64,000 nt of DNA from Apis mellifera (taxonomy: Eukaryota; Arthropoda; Insecta; Hymenoptera; Apidae): assembly GCF_003254395.2 (NCBI RefSeq), contig NC_037651.1, positions 7,260,001 to 7,324,000 of the forward strand, in the 5' to 3' direction. Both the position numbers and the translations under genes were made by a program. The notes below the pieces were generated by a model, which searched no databases, had not been told where the DNA came from, and saw only the letters and a list, made by a program, of their open reading frames with translations. Every line of letters starts with the position of its first letter. The first letter of the stretch is position 1. Shown piece by piece: positions 22,489-37,400 of this stretch.

Positions 22489-25400
22489 GTGAGTGGCCCG
22501 CGTTCCATATTATATCGCGAGATCGATCGAAGAAGGAAAAAAAGAAAACAACGGATAGAAAAAATTTTCTCAATTTTTTTTTTTTTCATATATTCCAAAG
22601 AAACAAATGCTGATCCATTCTCTTTTTTTATATTTCAAAGGAACAAATGCTGATCCATTCTCTTTTTTTATATTTCAAAGAAACAAATGCTGATCCGTTC
22701 TCTCCTCTTCTCCTCTTACGAATTTAATCGCGCGTCAGAAATTTTAAACGGGGCGGAATCATAAGCCAGGAACAAATTAGCGCTCGTCATTTGTACATAC
22801 GGATGTATCGTGCAACGGATAATTTCCATTAAAATTAGATAACCAATTTTCAACGATCCGCCCGTTTCCAGTATCGTCTGGGATGGGGCGATCGGATGAG
22901 GAACGTTGAGTTGGAATAACGAACGAATAGCTATGAAAAAGTAAAATCAATTTCGTTCGAAGCAGGAGGTATAGCAGGATTCCCTTCCATAGCAATATCG
23001 GCCGTGTCAAAGTTTAATCAAAGTTCCCCCCAAGAATCACGGATTTCCACCCTCGCGGAAGATTAAAATAAAGTTAACAGCTCGAGGGTTGTCGTTCCGG
23101 CCGGCTCGATATAATCGAAGTTTTTTAGAATCGCGAAAATCCCAGCCGGGATATGGAACGAGGGATAGGCATCGAGCCAGAACTCCATTTTCAATATTAT
23201 TTAAAACATCTCGAGGACGGAGGGGACGGGGACAGGTTTCGCGGACGGGGGAGGGGAGCGGGCTCGGTTAAATGGAAGAAAAGGGGTAGTTCTGTTTTCA
23301 CAATAGGACAATGCATGCCACTGGCAATATCGCTCGAGGCATGCCTAAAATCCTTGCAAGGAAAACTAAATCCGGAAGAAAGCGACAGGGTTGTTTCGTA
23401 TGTCGGATCGATCTAGTGAAAAAGAAAAAAAAAATCGCAAATCAGTGTTTTCTCTCGAAGTCGATATTAATCTGATCCAAAAATAATAATTTATTTATTT
23501 ATCTATTCTCTGAATAAATTGTTCAAAATTTAATCGGGAAATTTAATCGTGGTTCGTTTTATATTTCGAGTAGAATATTTTAGAAAGTAGTATTGAATTA
23601 TGCATGTATCTTTGATCACCATTTCCTTCGTGATCATCACTGATACGCGATTAAACGAGGGGATTTTTCATAGCTGAGCTGGGGATGCGGATTAAACGCT
23701 CGAAAGAGTTTATAACCCTTCCTCCCCTCGCGCAAAGGATCTGGCGTCGATCGGCGCAGCTTTCATCAAAATATTTCCTTCCCCTTTTCCCACGAAAGAA
23801 CGCGCGAAATAAAAAATTATTATCCGATATTCACACGCCAATTCCATTCTTCCTCGAGAAACTTTCTTCAAGATTTCTTTCTCTTTCTCGTCCCAACGAT
23901 TCGTCCCGTATCCCTCTCCTTCCCTCCATTATTTTATCCTCGGCAACAGAGTTTGTTCAGTTTATCCTTCTCCATCCAGATGGATAAGAATTCAGAGTGT
24001 AGAGGTGTAAGTCGATGAGGTCGCGTATCATCGCTCGTTAACGAAAGCTGGGGCTGTCGTATGGAAGGGCGGACGATAATAGGCATTAACGCGATAAATT
24101 CTTGGGAAACCTTTGTAACGCCAATTTATATAATAAAAAATATGTATGCCAGAGCTTCAGGGCGGGTTTTTGTCCCGGTGGCATTGCCGCTCGTCAAGCC
24201 TTGGCTTCTAATCTGACGTCCTCCCTATAGCACGTATGTCCTATAACGCCCAACTGCGTCCACTCATTTTTCTCTCCGCCTCTATCTCCACACCTTATCC
24301 GTCAACGAACCATCTTTCCGATACTTTTCACCTGTCTTCTTTTCATCCTAATCGAATACGACGCCTGAAAGAGAGAGAGAGAGAAAAAGAGCAATCTATT
24401 CCATAGGCAAACAGATCGCATCTTCAATTCCTAAAAATAATTCTTAACGACATTCTACAATTACAATGATTAATAAGAAATCGAGATATCATTTATCAAG
24501 AGTATATTTTAAAATAGTTGTCGAATCTTGGAGAAGGATTTCGTTATTTCCAAATTTTTGGTGGAAAGCATTAAAGCTTCCTTTAAAAAATTCCAAATTA
24601 CGACGAATCGGGATAATAATTTATTCACTTTTATTTACTTGTTAAATATTTCGATCTTCGTGACCGAGAATTTTTCGTACAAACCCGTTTCGCAAATTGG
24701 ACGAGCAACGTAATATTCGAAATTTCATGGTCTCACGAAAAGTCGAAGCGAACGTTTAAACGAACGACATTTTTGCGGTTAAAGAGAGAATGGGACACGT
24801 TTAATTCGGTGAAAAGTCTCGATTAAGAATTGTTATCGATCATGGATGGTTATTCGTGTCAAGGGCAGGCGAAGTTTCGTTGAAGAAAACCACGGATCCC
24901 GTATACACACGCGTATACGCGACTCGGTCGCGTAATGTGACACCAGGAACCTGGCACGAGTTTTCGTTCTCGTGTATGAAACTATTAAAAGTCGACAATT
25001 AGGTCCGTGGCTGGTTTAAATTGTACTCCAGGCCGGAAAACAGATACATACATACCTCGTTGCTTACAAATTTCCCCTCAATTTTCTATCCCTAATACCG
25101 ATCTTAACAAGCCTCGTATCGGTTTCACCCGCAATGATTATTATTTTGTACTTTGAAGAATTTCATAAATCGAGCAAATTTCAAACAAATTGGATAACGA
25201 ATTCGAGGGTTGGCCTGCAATCTCGAAATTATAATATTCGCGGTGTAAAACGGAACGAAAAATCTCCAAGGTTCCTCCCGTGGACGCATAAACAAAATCG
25301 AATTTCGCTAAAAATTTCTCTGGCTCCTGATCTCTAATTTCTAAAAGTCTGGCGCCGAACCGGTCTCTAGGATATCTGTCCCCTCTCGCCCCGGCCAAAA

Positions 25401-28400
25401 TTCCCCTCCCCTCCCTGCGAGGAACGCGACGGATTATCGCGCGACGAAGAAGGGCGGGCGCGTACGCGCGATAAATTCTTAAATTCCATTGGGACCGGCG
25501 GTGATTCATCGAACGGGCGACGTATCAGGGCCGCCTAGATCGAGACCTCGAAAAACTACTCTCTGACCTACTTTTCGCTCCACGTTTTTGCCGAAAATCG
25601 TAGGAGAATGAGAGAGAGAGAGAGAGAGATCACGCGGCTTTTAAACCTCCGCGTTCTCTATCTAAAGATCATCTCGTCGATCTTTATCTCGTAACAAGGA
25701 TGCCTCGAAGAACGAGAGGAGGTGTAACGAGAGTCGTACAAAACGAATCAACGAACACGGCGTTTCCGTGTTCCTTTTTTATGTATTTATATATTTATAT
25801 ATATGTATTTTTTTCTTTCTTTTCCCTTCTTTTCTTCTCCTCTCGTCGTTTGCGAGAGAGCGGCATACGTGTACATAATAACGAGAATACGTGTGCCGCT
25901 GCGCGATAAATTCGTGCAGAAAGTTTGGGCTGTTGCCAGGATGGATATTTAAAATTCTCCGCGGTTCTCCACGAAGCTCCAGGTTTTTTTTTCCACACCA
26001 CGGTGGAGGTCTCCGCGAGGAGAAGGAACGTGTCCATCTGTGAACGAATTAATGGATCATCGATGAGGTTGATCGAACCGATTCCTATAATTGTTCCTCG
26101 AACGAATATTTGTTGTTTCTTGGAAAAAATTCGAATTTCCTTAACTCAAATTTAACAATCAATTATCGCGTATTTTTAATCTCGAAGTATGATTGGTTAT
26201 TCTCTATTAATTGCTTTCTAATTATTGCAATTGCTTCGACGCGACGTATTTTCTTTCGAAACGTAGGGGAAGAAACGTAGGGAACAAGGAGGGACTAAAA
26301 ATAATCAAAAGAACAAAGTACCACATCCCTTGTATTTTTCTCCGGTTGCATATACCAGAGACGCGCCCTCCTCTCGTTAATTTTTAACGAAATGCACGAG
26401 TCTTTGCGCGGCTTAGTCGCCTATGCAAACAAAAGCACGCTCCGGTACATCTCGGGCCTAATTAAGCCTCGTGGTTTCCGAGTAAATATTTTCGTAAGAC
26501 GGATCACTTAAGATTCTTTCTCAATGTTGGATCGACAAACGGGAAGTTTCACGATCGATCTTATATATAACTCTGGCGGAAATAAGAAGAAATTAAGCGG
26601 GGATCGACAAATATTATTAATCAAGCTTGAATCAATCCAACCTCCTCTAACATTTCAGAATCAAAAGGATTGAAATCTTGGACGAATTAAAAATCGTATT
26701 TACATTTTTATTATTAGAATTTTGATGTATTTCATAATTGTGCGTCTCGAGTTATAAGATGATGAAAAAAAACGTACGATTTTTATGGTTCCACGACCTT
26801 CTCCTACAGCCTTGATTTTCCAACCGTTCACACTGCTTTCCGTTTTACTCCGTTTCACACGAAGTATACTCGCGTATTTATTTCGTTTCGAAATACGCGT
26901 GAAAACTATTTTTAACCGCGTTTGAAAATACACATAGGGGGTGGTGGTGGTTAATCAGTCCCCTCTCCTTCCCGCTTCAATCTCCATCCGCTGTTCGATC
27001 GAACTTTACCACGCTGTGCACGCTCGGAACGATAATTGACCGGCGATCGAATTTCTCGATATTTAATTCGACGTGCCACCAACAGCCTTTACAGCGATCT
27101 CGCAGGCCTTTAACGCGTGGAAGACAGCAGTTTTCGATCGTCGAAATGCTTCCTCTCCGTGTGAAAATTTTTCATTTATCTCCTTCATTTATTCGATTTA
27201 AACTTCATCCTCCACGAGGTGAAGAGATCATCTTGGAAACTTTGTTTATGTTTTCTTCCCGGGAAAATTTTCATTTTCTAATCGCGTCGAAAAATGATTG
27301 GAATATTAATCGGATCGTCGTTCGATTTCATTCGATGGAAAAAGTTGCGTGGGGTTTTAATTCGGTCGTGTCGCGTGCAAAATATTCATCCGTGGCGCAC
27401 ACGCTTGTGATTTAACGTAGGCCACACGTGTCGCTGAAATATCTTTCAGAAATTGAGTACTGGCCTAGGCACCATTCAAATTAAACTTTATAAATACCGT
27501 GCGATATTCGGCTGGAAGGGGGGAGCGTTCGAACGTTCGGGGATTGTTCCGTTGAATATTTCATTTTGACGCAGGATACTTTCTCGTTGGTGAACACTTT
27601 TAAGGGCAACTTCGTTATCTTCATCTTTATTCCCAATTATCATGAAGGGTAATCTCAAAGATTCTCCTCGATATTTCTTGTCTTAGAATCTTACGAGGAT
27701 ATTTATTTTTCAATTTTTGAAACAATTTCTCCACGCTGTTTCAATTAATTGTTAAACTAGTTGTCGAATTCTCAAGAAATTTTTCGTATACTTTCGATTT
27801 AAGAAAAGAAGGGAAAGGGAGAGGAAAGAAAGAAAGGAAAGGGAAGAGGAAGAAGTCGAGGCAATCGGTTTGTTTTGTAATTTTCATTGGCAAGCCTTTC
27901 TGGAACGCTTATGGAAATAATTATCACGGCCGTTGGAAGAGACGCGCAATTTTCACCCCCTAGGGAGTTCTTTGAGCGTCCAGCTGTGCCGTTTATTGTT
28001 TTTCATTTGCTCGATACTGTGCAGTCGATTCACGCTTCTTTGAAGATCTCTTCTCTTCCCCCTCCTCCTCCCTCCCTCCCTCCATTCTCGCGCGATACAC
28101 GAATTCAAAACAATCCCGTCCGAACCCATCTTTTGGAACCGCTGTTGGAGCTCGGATCTAATATCATAAGATTTCATCGACGATCCCGATCTCTAATGAG
28201 AGAATAAGCTCATGTCGAGACACGCTTGTTTTTTCTTCTCATACAGAAGAATTCGAAGAATACTCGAGCGCGATAATCGCGATCGAAAAGGGGGGGAGCC
28301 TCGATCCGGGAGCCGGATGAAAATAAACCGAGGCAAGGCATGAAATTTCCCAGAGATGTTCATTCGATTATCGGGCAGGATATGATCCCGAGAATCCAAT

Positions 28401-31400
28401 AATTTCGAGCAAACTCTAATCCGATTTTCACGATATAGAAATCCATCTTACATGTTTAATCCCCGTGTACCCTGGATAACCGATCTAATCTTCCTGTCGA
28501 TTAGAAACTTTCATCGCCGCATCGCGCACTTTTAACCATCGGTGCAATGCTATTATAAATCCTAGACAACGACAAATTCAATTATCAACCCAACCCCCCC
28601 TCCTTCGTCGAATGAATAACACAACAAAATGTATTTCCTAAAAATAGAGGAAATATCTATCATCCTTCTATTCCTCCATCGACGAGGGAATCGAACGAAA
28701 CTCCCGAATAATTTATATATATAATTTTCATCCTCCGCTCATCCTCGAGAAATATGGACGTCCAATAAGTAAACTAAACCGGTTCCAAACAACCGTGACG
28801 CAGCCCTCCCCCGAAATATTTCGATGGGTTGAGCTACGAGCCGCTAGTCTTGTGACTGTCGTTTCCATTCGCGGAACTTCTATTTTCTTACGCGACACGG
28901 CGTGCACAAGTGCGTTCTTGGCACGCGAGGCGAGAGGCTCGAGCTGCATAGCCGGACCACCCCCGACTCGTTTTTAAAGAAACATTGAAGAGAGAGAGAG
29001 AGAATACAGAAGAGTGCGTTAAACACCGATATCAGCGACGACGATCTCCAGCCTCATAATTCAACGACCCGTTCCACTTTCCCGATTCCTAAGTGGTACG
29101 CCCATGCGTTACGTTCGCCCTGGCAACGTAAACAAATATCGACGCACGTGGCGCGAAAGCTTGAATCTCGCCCTCCACCCTCGCTTCGACCTTGATTTCG
29201 ATTCTTGTGAAAAGAAAGAAAAAAAGAAAAGGTTTGAGCGAAGGTTTGGCATAAAAATCTCAGAGGAATTTACATACACGATCGATGTTAAAGTATTAGG
29301 ACGGCGGGTCGTCAAGCATCGCGAAAGGAGAGGAGATGGAAAGAAGGCTTTCTTTTTTCCTCCCCTTTCTCTTCCTTTCATCCCTTATCCCATCGTACTT
29401 TTCAGATAATGGCAAGTTCCTTTGTTTCTCGATTTTCTTTTTTTATCGTCTTTGAAAAGATTCTGAAGAAATGCCTAAAACGATCCTTGTAAAACGATTT
29501 AACCTGGTAAGAGACACTGTAAGACGTCAAAGGCGAACCGGCTAGCTTGTAATACCTTCGAAACAAGCGATTGTCGAGGAAAAGTAAAATATCACTCGAG
29601 GTTTTTTTTTTTCGAAGCATTCTCTTTTATTCCTCTTGGAATAATTCTAATTTTCCAAAGAAAAAAGAAAATATCCACGCCCGGATATATTAAAAACCGT
29701 GTCGAATAAATGAAACGAAAACTCGTGTAAAGAATTCGATAATGCTAACCGATGCCAGTTTGCCTAAGAAGGGATAATTCTATCGCGATACAAGAGAGAA
29801 CCTGTTCGAAACCTGGATTCGCACACGGATTTCTTCCATGTTTATATATATATATAGAATGTTTAAATCGAACCGCGTGAGCGGATTTAAGTTTAACGCG
29901 GCGACAAGGTCGCTCCAGCTTGTCACAACATCGCTAGCGTGACTCCATCGTATTTTCGGCCTATAAGACGAATCGGCGCGGACCCGCCCGTTTATCGTTC
30001 AAGGACGGTTACCGAGAAAGATCGAGAAAGATCGGCACGATCTGCAAAGTGTAACAACGAGCAGGATGAAACAAGAACGGAATGAAAACCATATGCAATC
30101 GTGGCGAGGAGTGGATGAAAGATCTTCTCTCGAGAGAGAGAGACGAGAAAGATCTGTTTTGGTTTGCTTTGTTAGCCGTCTCAACGGAGAGGAGAGCCGT
30201 AACCCAACCCTTCAGTGAACTTTGGTTCATGCATTATACGTGTTGAGAAGAAGATTGGTAAGGATCGGTGGATTCGCTTGCGAATTGTAATAAAATCACA
30301 CGAAGATAACTTTGTACTCCTCTTTGGGAATAGTTCTTTTTTTTATTGAACAAGAATGGAAATTTTAAATTAATTTTAAACTAACTAAAAATGGGTGATT
30401 TAGAATCGATTAGAAATGATAGACGCAATTGAATCTCGACGAGATAAATAATTAGAAGGGAATACTAACTGGTTGAATAAATACTGGTCGATTTCAATAA
30501 TAAATGAAGTCGGTGTTATCGTGTAAACGTTTCGAGAACGTTATGGATAAAATGGATCCCAAGGTGTATTGATCTTTTAAAATTATTTACCGAAAGGTTT
30601 AAAAGGTTTAAAACGCTACGATGAGAATTTATGGCGATGATGATGATGATAATAATAATAATAATAATAATAATTCGATCGTATAATTCGAACGAAGAAG
30701 AATAAATATGAATGATAATTAAAACGTCGGAGGAGGCGGGGGATTAAAATCGGGGCCGCGTGGAAATAAGAGAAAACCTCTTCTATTCCGTAAACACGAA
30801 AACATTGATTTAAAACTGTCAAATTGGATAATTTAACATGCGTCATATACCGTTTACCGCGGCTCTAAATCCTCGTATTGTCGGGGCGGAAACAAAACTC
30901 GCTCGCGGGTAAGTTCCAATTCCGTATATTTATAACCGGTCGAGTAGCTACTAGCGAAATGTGTCGTTTTCTTAAGCGCGTGTCGTTTCTCTCTACCACT
31001 CTTCTATCCTTAACAGAAATCGAAGTAAAGAATGAACCGTATCCTTTATCTTTGGCTTGATCGAGTTTAGAAACTCGGAGATCAGAATAATTTATCTAAA
31101 ACATTCGCCTTCCTTCAACATTATTTTCAAATTAATCTTCTGATTTCTGGGTTTCAAAAAATTTTCTCTTAACTAAACTTAAATATATAATATCGGTAAT
31201 TTTTTTTTTTTAAATCTTTTTCTCGTTAGAAAGTTAATCGTCCGAAAAAAAGAGAAGAGATGGTGAAAAATTTGCCGCAACGCAAGCAACGATGAAAGAT
31301 AATAAGGAGCGGTGGTCGGTTTAGCGAGAAGATAAGAGGAGCGGTCAGTATTCTGGAACGGAAAAGCAAAGTAGTTCTCGCGGTTAAGTGACATCCTTGG

Positions 31401-34400
31401 CAAAGGGCCCAGCCCTGCGAGCCTATCTCCTCGATGCGAACTCGGCAAAATCTATTTCTAGTTGGGCCGATAAACTCGGCACGGGATGAGATTCGTAAAA
31501 AGAACCGATGCGTCTCGTCCCCTCGTCTGTTTGTTTCTCGTGTCTCTCGTAATAAGGAGGGGAGGGGGGGGGGAGGAGTTACAGATCACCCTTTCCACGA
31601 TCGTTGAAAATTCCTTTGATCGCGGTGCGAACCATCTGCGGATAATCATCGCGATGATGATGGAGAAAACTTAATCTCAACTCGAAAATTTTTGAATTAA
31701 GATCTAATTTGGAATGGTGATCTCAATGATATTAAAGTGTATAATTGTTTTTTGCGGAGGGTCGATTTTCGCGTCGATTTCGTAACCGATGAAAGCGGCA
31801 AAAATCCCGGCGATTAATCTCCGTTGTGGGCGACTTAAGCTTTGTTGCTATTCTGGCCGCGGTTATAGTGAAAAGGGGTATTAATCATGGTTAAACTGGC
31901 GGGCGCGAAGCCGTCATTTCCAACACCGCTTAGTATTAGCTCGTAATTACCATCGATCAATCAGAACCGCACCGTACTGAACGAAGAGTCTATCTTCTCG
32001 TTAGAGAAAGAAACGGAATGAACGTATTACGTTTATAATAATAATATATCACATCTTTCTTTTCGTCAAATATCTTAAACGAAAAGGATTAAACGCGTTA
32101 AATTAAAATTGGAAAGTGGAACGAATAAGTTTAAAGTTGAACGATCAAACTTGTAAATATTATCGTGTTTACAGATTCGATCAATTATTACTCCCCACGC
32201 GATAAAAACGTAACGACGTAATTTAAAAAGAGAGAAAACTCTTTGAAAGCCGCACGGAGGATCGTATCGCCAATCGGAATCACCGTTGTTCCTTTTCTTT
32301 CTTTTTTCTTTTTTTCAAACAACTTTCACGATCGATCCGATCTTTACACACCGACCGCCAACTACTTTATATCCATGAAATTATGGTAACACGGTAGCGA
32401 AAACGTGGAACGCGGGAAAACGAAACCTGGAATTTACGCGTTAACGGGATACGTTAAATTATTCTTCATCCCCCTTGGGAGCCAAGTTTTTAATTTTCCT
32501 CCCGTGTTGCAAAATATGCGGTTGCCTCTGCGGAAACCTGAGGAAACCTGAAAAAAATTTCGAGCTCGTGCTTCGCGTCACGCCCTTTTAAAATTCTCCC
32601 CTCCCCCCTCCTGTTATAAATAAAAAACGAGATTACACGAAATTACTCGTAAAGAAACGCGTAAACGTAGATGGCAAAAATCATCCACGAATCCTTCGTT
32701 CTCTCTCTGGTTCTTCCTCGCTCAATTTTCCGCCACGTTTCATCCCCGTTCGATCTCTCTCTCTTTCTCTCTCTCTCTGCTCCACTTTTGATCGTTCCGT
32801 CGAGGCGTTTATTCGTCTCACGCTCGATTCATCTCGATTCACAGCAGCGACGTTGTCATAACGCGTGCACCCGACGATTTCAACACCTCCTCCTCCTCCC
32901 CTTCTTCTCTCCCCTCGTTCAACCGAGCGATTTCGATGAATCGGTCAGGCGATCGATATCGCGGGACGATTCGATCGGCTCACGTCCACGCAACGTTGAT
33001 GAACAAGAATGGCGCGGGGCGCACGTTCCTCCGCATTTTCAATTTCACTTCATTAAACGCGATTGTCCTTCTCAGAATGCTTAAGCACGAGGCGGAATGA
33101 GGGTGGCACCGATGGCAGTCGTGGCACGCGGCGCAATTCGACGTCCCCGTGGCTGACATTTCTCTCTGGATTCTGGTACGACGTCTGGTACTCTTGCGAC
33201 GCACTTGAAAATCCTGGCCATTGTTTCGAGCAAGGTGTCGCGCAGAGAGCGTCGGCCACAATACCGACGTTGGAACCGAAAAAAAAAAAAAAAAAGAAAG
33301 ATGATTGCGTTTCCAAGATATTTCTGCATTCTTTTTTTTTTTCTTTAAATACATTTTCTCCTAAGATTCATTTTCGAGCGAAGATTCGTAGAGAAATTCT
33401 TTTTATTTTTTTTTCTTCCGTAAAATTTATCCGTTTTCCAAAAAGTTAAAATATTACACTGCTTGAGTTTATGGAAAACTTAACTTTCGCCGTTGGATGA
33501 ACGAAACACAAAAATTTGCCTCGAGTTTTTTTTCCTTTCTCCTGGAAACGACTGGGGTTTTTTCTCTCTCTCTCCCTCGTTTTTCTTCTCCCCCTCCCTC
33601 ATATTTTTAAATCTAGGAAAATGGAAATTTTTAAATTCTTATAATAAATCTAATGAATCATCGGTGGTTTAAACGTGGGACCGTGGTACACGAATCGATA
33701 TTTATTTTTAGAAAAATAAGCTTGAAAGGTGCTATACGTTTGATATAACGGCGGTCTCTTTATGCCACGGTTCGTTGAACATTCAAGAGTTGAAAACACT
33801 TGGTAAATTTACTTCTTCAACGAGCCTCGTAAAATTTACCCCCCTCCCTCCCCTTCATCCCCTCGCATACTACGGGGGAGGGGGAGAGACCGCCCCGTAG
33901 TCGTTTCGAAATATGCATATTCTGCTTGTAAATATTTGGGATCAGTGGAACGTTAAGGGATGCAACACAATTAGGGGACACGGGGATAGGGAATAAAAAC
34001 GTGCTCCCGTCGAGGATACTTCGTGTACCAAAGGGAAAAAAAAAAAAAAAAAAAAAAAAACAACCAGCCTCTTATTGCCCCTGATATCGATCTGGAAAGT
34101 ATATTCATATCGCTTTCTTTTTGTCCTGCTTTAGAAATTTCGTTCTCAAACTCGTTGGCTCTTTGTTAAACGAAATAAAATCCAATTTTTTTCGTTCATT
34201 CAAAGATTAATGAAAAATGAACTTTGATGCCTTGGATGGTGATATTTACGATATATTTATTATTTTGTTTTTCTTTCTTTATTTATTGGCATTATTGAAT
34301 TTTGTTTTTCCATAATATCAATTTTCCTTATTTCGTTCGTCACGTTATTTCTCTTTTAAAGAAATACATTTTTTTTTCGTTTTCGATGTCGATAATGTTG

Positions 34401-37400
34401 CGCAATTCCTTTTTCTTTTCTCTCTCTTTTTTTAAAATATCTTTCGTCCTTTTTCTTTTTCAACGAACGAACATCATTTCGTTTTCAAGAAAAATAAATA
34501 TTTCAGACGAGAAAATGGCAAAGTGACGATGCATTCGTAAGTGGCAGGTTTAACATTGCACGTGCAAATTTACACGAGAAACAGCCCCTTTGAGGTGTAC
34601 CCAGAAAACGTCCAAAAAGTGTCTCAAAGTTAGAAACGAACCGAATTAACCGAGGCTCGCGATGCCTGTAAGTCAGACAAACTTAATGGCCGGTACGAAA
34701 ATATTTTATGGTGTACACTCTAAGACCGATGCCGGATTTAGGACGAAGGTCGCAATGGGAACGCGATGCCTCGTAATTTCGTGATTCCAGAATTCCAGCC
34801 GTCCGAGAAAAACTTTTTCACAGAGAAACTCGTTTCATTTTTCACTCCTCCTCCTTTTGATCTATCTCTCCCGCCTTTATCCCGTCACTCATTAAATTTG
34901 CCAACGATAATAAAGAAGGAAGACCGAAGAATTATTTTCCTCGAATGAATAATTTATCGAGTAAAAAAAAAGAAAAAGAAAAAAAAAAGAAAAGAAAAGG
35001 AAGAAGGTATAAAAAGTACAGCAGAGAGCATTCTTCCTTGTGAAATTTCTGCCAAATTCCTTATAGAAGGTAAACTTGGAGAACTTGTTTCGGACAGAGC
35101 ATCGATAATAATAAATTAGGTGGTTGGCAACATGTTTACGATTTCCTTCAACCGAAAATTACCGAATTTTCCTCCGACGTCCTCCTACGTGATTCCTTGC
35201 CTCTTAATTTTGAAGAATCGACCACCTATAAATACATTTATATTCGCGCGATCGCCCAATTCCAGTTAACCTGTCCATCTCTGCCTGCATCTCTTAACGA
35301 GAAAAGTTAATTTCGGACATCGGCGGGAAGGTTGCATGCCAACCACGCAACTCTAATGAGCCGATGAAAATCTACCGTGACCCAAGTTTTAAGCTTTCCG
35401 CTTTGTCCTTTTTGTACATTCCTATCTTCTTAACTAAGCTTTTCTTTCAAACTTCTCCTTTTCTCGCTTCACCTTACTGTCATTATTATCCAACAAATAT
35501 TCAACGAAGAAAATTAATAAATATTTCCAATCGAAACATAATACAATACCTCATTGTTATTAAAAAAATTGTAAAATGTAAATTATTTTCCGAATGATCT
35601 AAGAAAAAGTAGAATCGAAATTTCGAAAAGGGGAAAGAGAAAACTCGGCACTCGAGCTTATTTAATTTCCTCCTACGGGGAATCCTTTTAATCCTTTTCT
35701 GTCCCTTTTGCAGATCGAAGTTTTTTAGTGGCCAACGCTCAACAGGGACTATGTCACATAATATATTGCTCGGACGGTTTCTGCCGGCTGACAGGCTTTT
35801 CGAGGGCGGAAGTGATGCAGAGGCCGGCGATCTGCGAGTTCCTTCATGGGCCAATGACGTCGCCCCATGCGGTCGCAGCCCTCCGCGACGCCCTCGCCGC
35901 CGGCGTCGAAAAGCATTTCGAGATCCTTTACTACAGGAAAGACGGTGAGTCATCTCTCTCTTAATAACCGATTACCACCTTATAACCTTTGCCATATCTT
36001 AACCGTTCTGACCGTCCAATCTATAATAAAAAAGACGCCCCGACTATATCGATCTCGTCGCAATTTCTGCTCGCTTCTCCCCTCCCCGACCGAAACGAGA
36101 GAGCTTGTGATTTCCATTCTTTCGAATCGACCGATTATTCGTTTCTTTCTTCTCCCTCGAGAAACAATCTTTCTTTTTCTTCTCTCTCTTTTCTTCTTTC
36201 GAAATCCGATCGATTCTCGAATAACTCATAACTCTGGCCTGGACAGAAGTGGAAAGATTAATTTTAATCGAGAAGCGTGAACGTGATGATAAATTTTTCT
36301 GGGGGGACGAGAAGTCAGAGAATCGAAGTCGTAGGAAACCGGACATCCTGAATTCCGACCCGGTGTGCGTCGGCTAATCCCGTCTTGGCAAGCCCCCCAT
36401 TAACTTTCTACGGACATTGTTTCTTGGATTTTCAAGAATAGAGATCTATATCCATTGCCAACTTTTCTCCTCTAGAAACTTGCCCGTTTTCTTCGTTCTT
36501 CGTTGCCGCCTTGAACGGCAATCGATACTCGTTTCACGAAACGTTTGTAAACATTTGCAAAAAAAAGAAAAAAAGAAGGAAAGAAAAATATAAGTTCACT
36601 ATATATATATATATATATTTTGAAAGAAGTATATTTATCGTATACTCGATCACGTCCCACGATTTCTTCGAATCTCAGTGTTTCTCTCGAGGAAAGAGGA
36701 TAAGAATCACGATACAAATTATTATAATTTCGTTTTTATTTCTTGCACGACAGCTTTCCACAGTTTTGAAATTCGAGCATACGCTACACACGTTCGAGTA
36801 TTAATATTGAAATATTAATTCAACGGATAGGTTTTGCGTGTCTCAACTTTCCTTTCCCTGTAATGTAAAGCTCCCTATATAAAGCACGGGGGGTACTTTG
36901 CGTCAAATCGTGAAAACTTGTTGTCAGTCACCGTATTAACCGTTTCCCCTACTGACTCACTTCCCAACCATCATTACATCAATACTATACCGTACAACCC
37001 ATTTTCAAGTTTGTCATTTCAATAATTCCTTCCCTCTGTTATTATCTGCTTTGTAGATCGAACGGTCTGTAATATTAATTAAAAACAGTTACATATCGAT
37101 TCGGAGAAATAAATTCTTTATCTTTGGAAATAATCAAATTGATTAAAAAAAAGAAAAAAGATTTACTTCTTCGATAAGAATTCACGCTACAGTTTCTCTT
37201 CAAGAATTAAACATCGCGGATACGTGTGAAAAATTTTCAAAATTTTCTTCGAGTTCCAAGATACGCGATCATTTAAATTTATCCACGATGAGATAGCTTA
37301 GGAATTTACATATTTTATCGGCGTGATTTTCTGGACACGAAAATCCGCTCCTCCTCCTCGCCCGACCTCTTCGGGGGGTTGTAAGAACCGCTCCGTTATT

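Larger units (their letters stand above)
22489..35713 (+). other. sei: sei intron 1 (13.2 kb)
   Basis: Long intron without recognised nested genes. It holds a 40-bp triplication at its 5' end, a GC-rich part at about 23090-23290 and at 25340-25560, GA runs (about 24370-24384, 25610-25629), a GAT/AAT run (30636-30674), a G-rich run (31557-31578), and GC-rich open frames on both strands at about 32990-33260 without recognised homology. A poly-A run lies at about 34037-34060. Confidence 0.7.
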
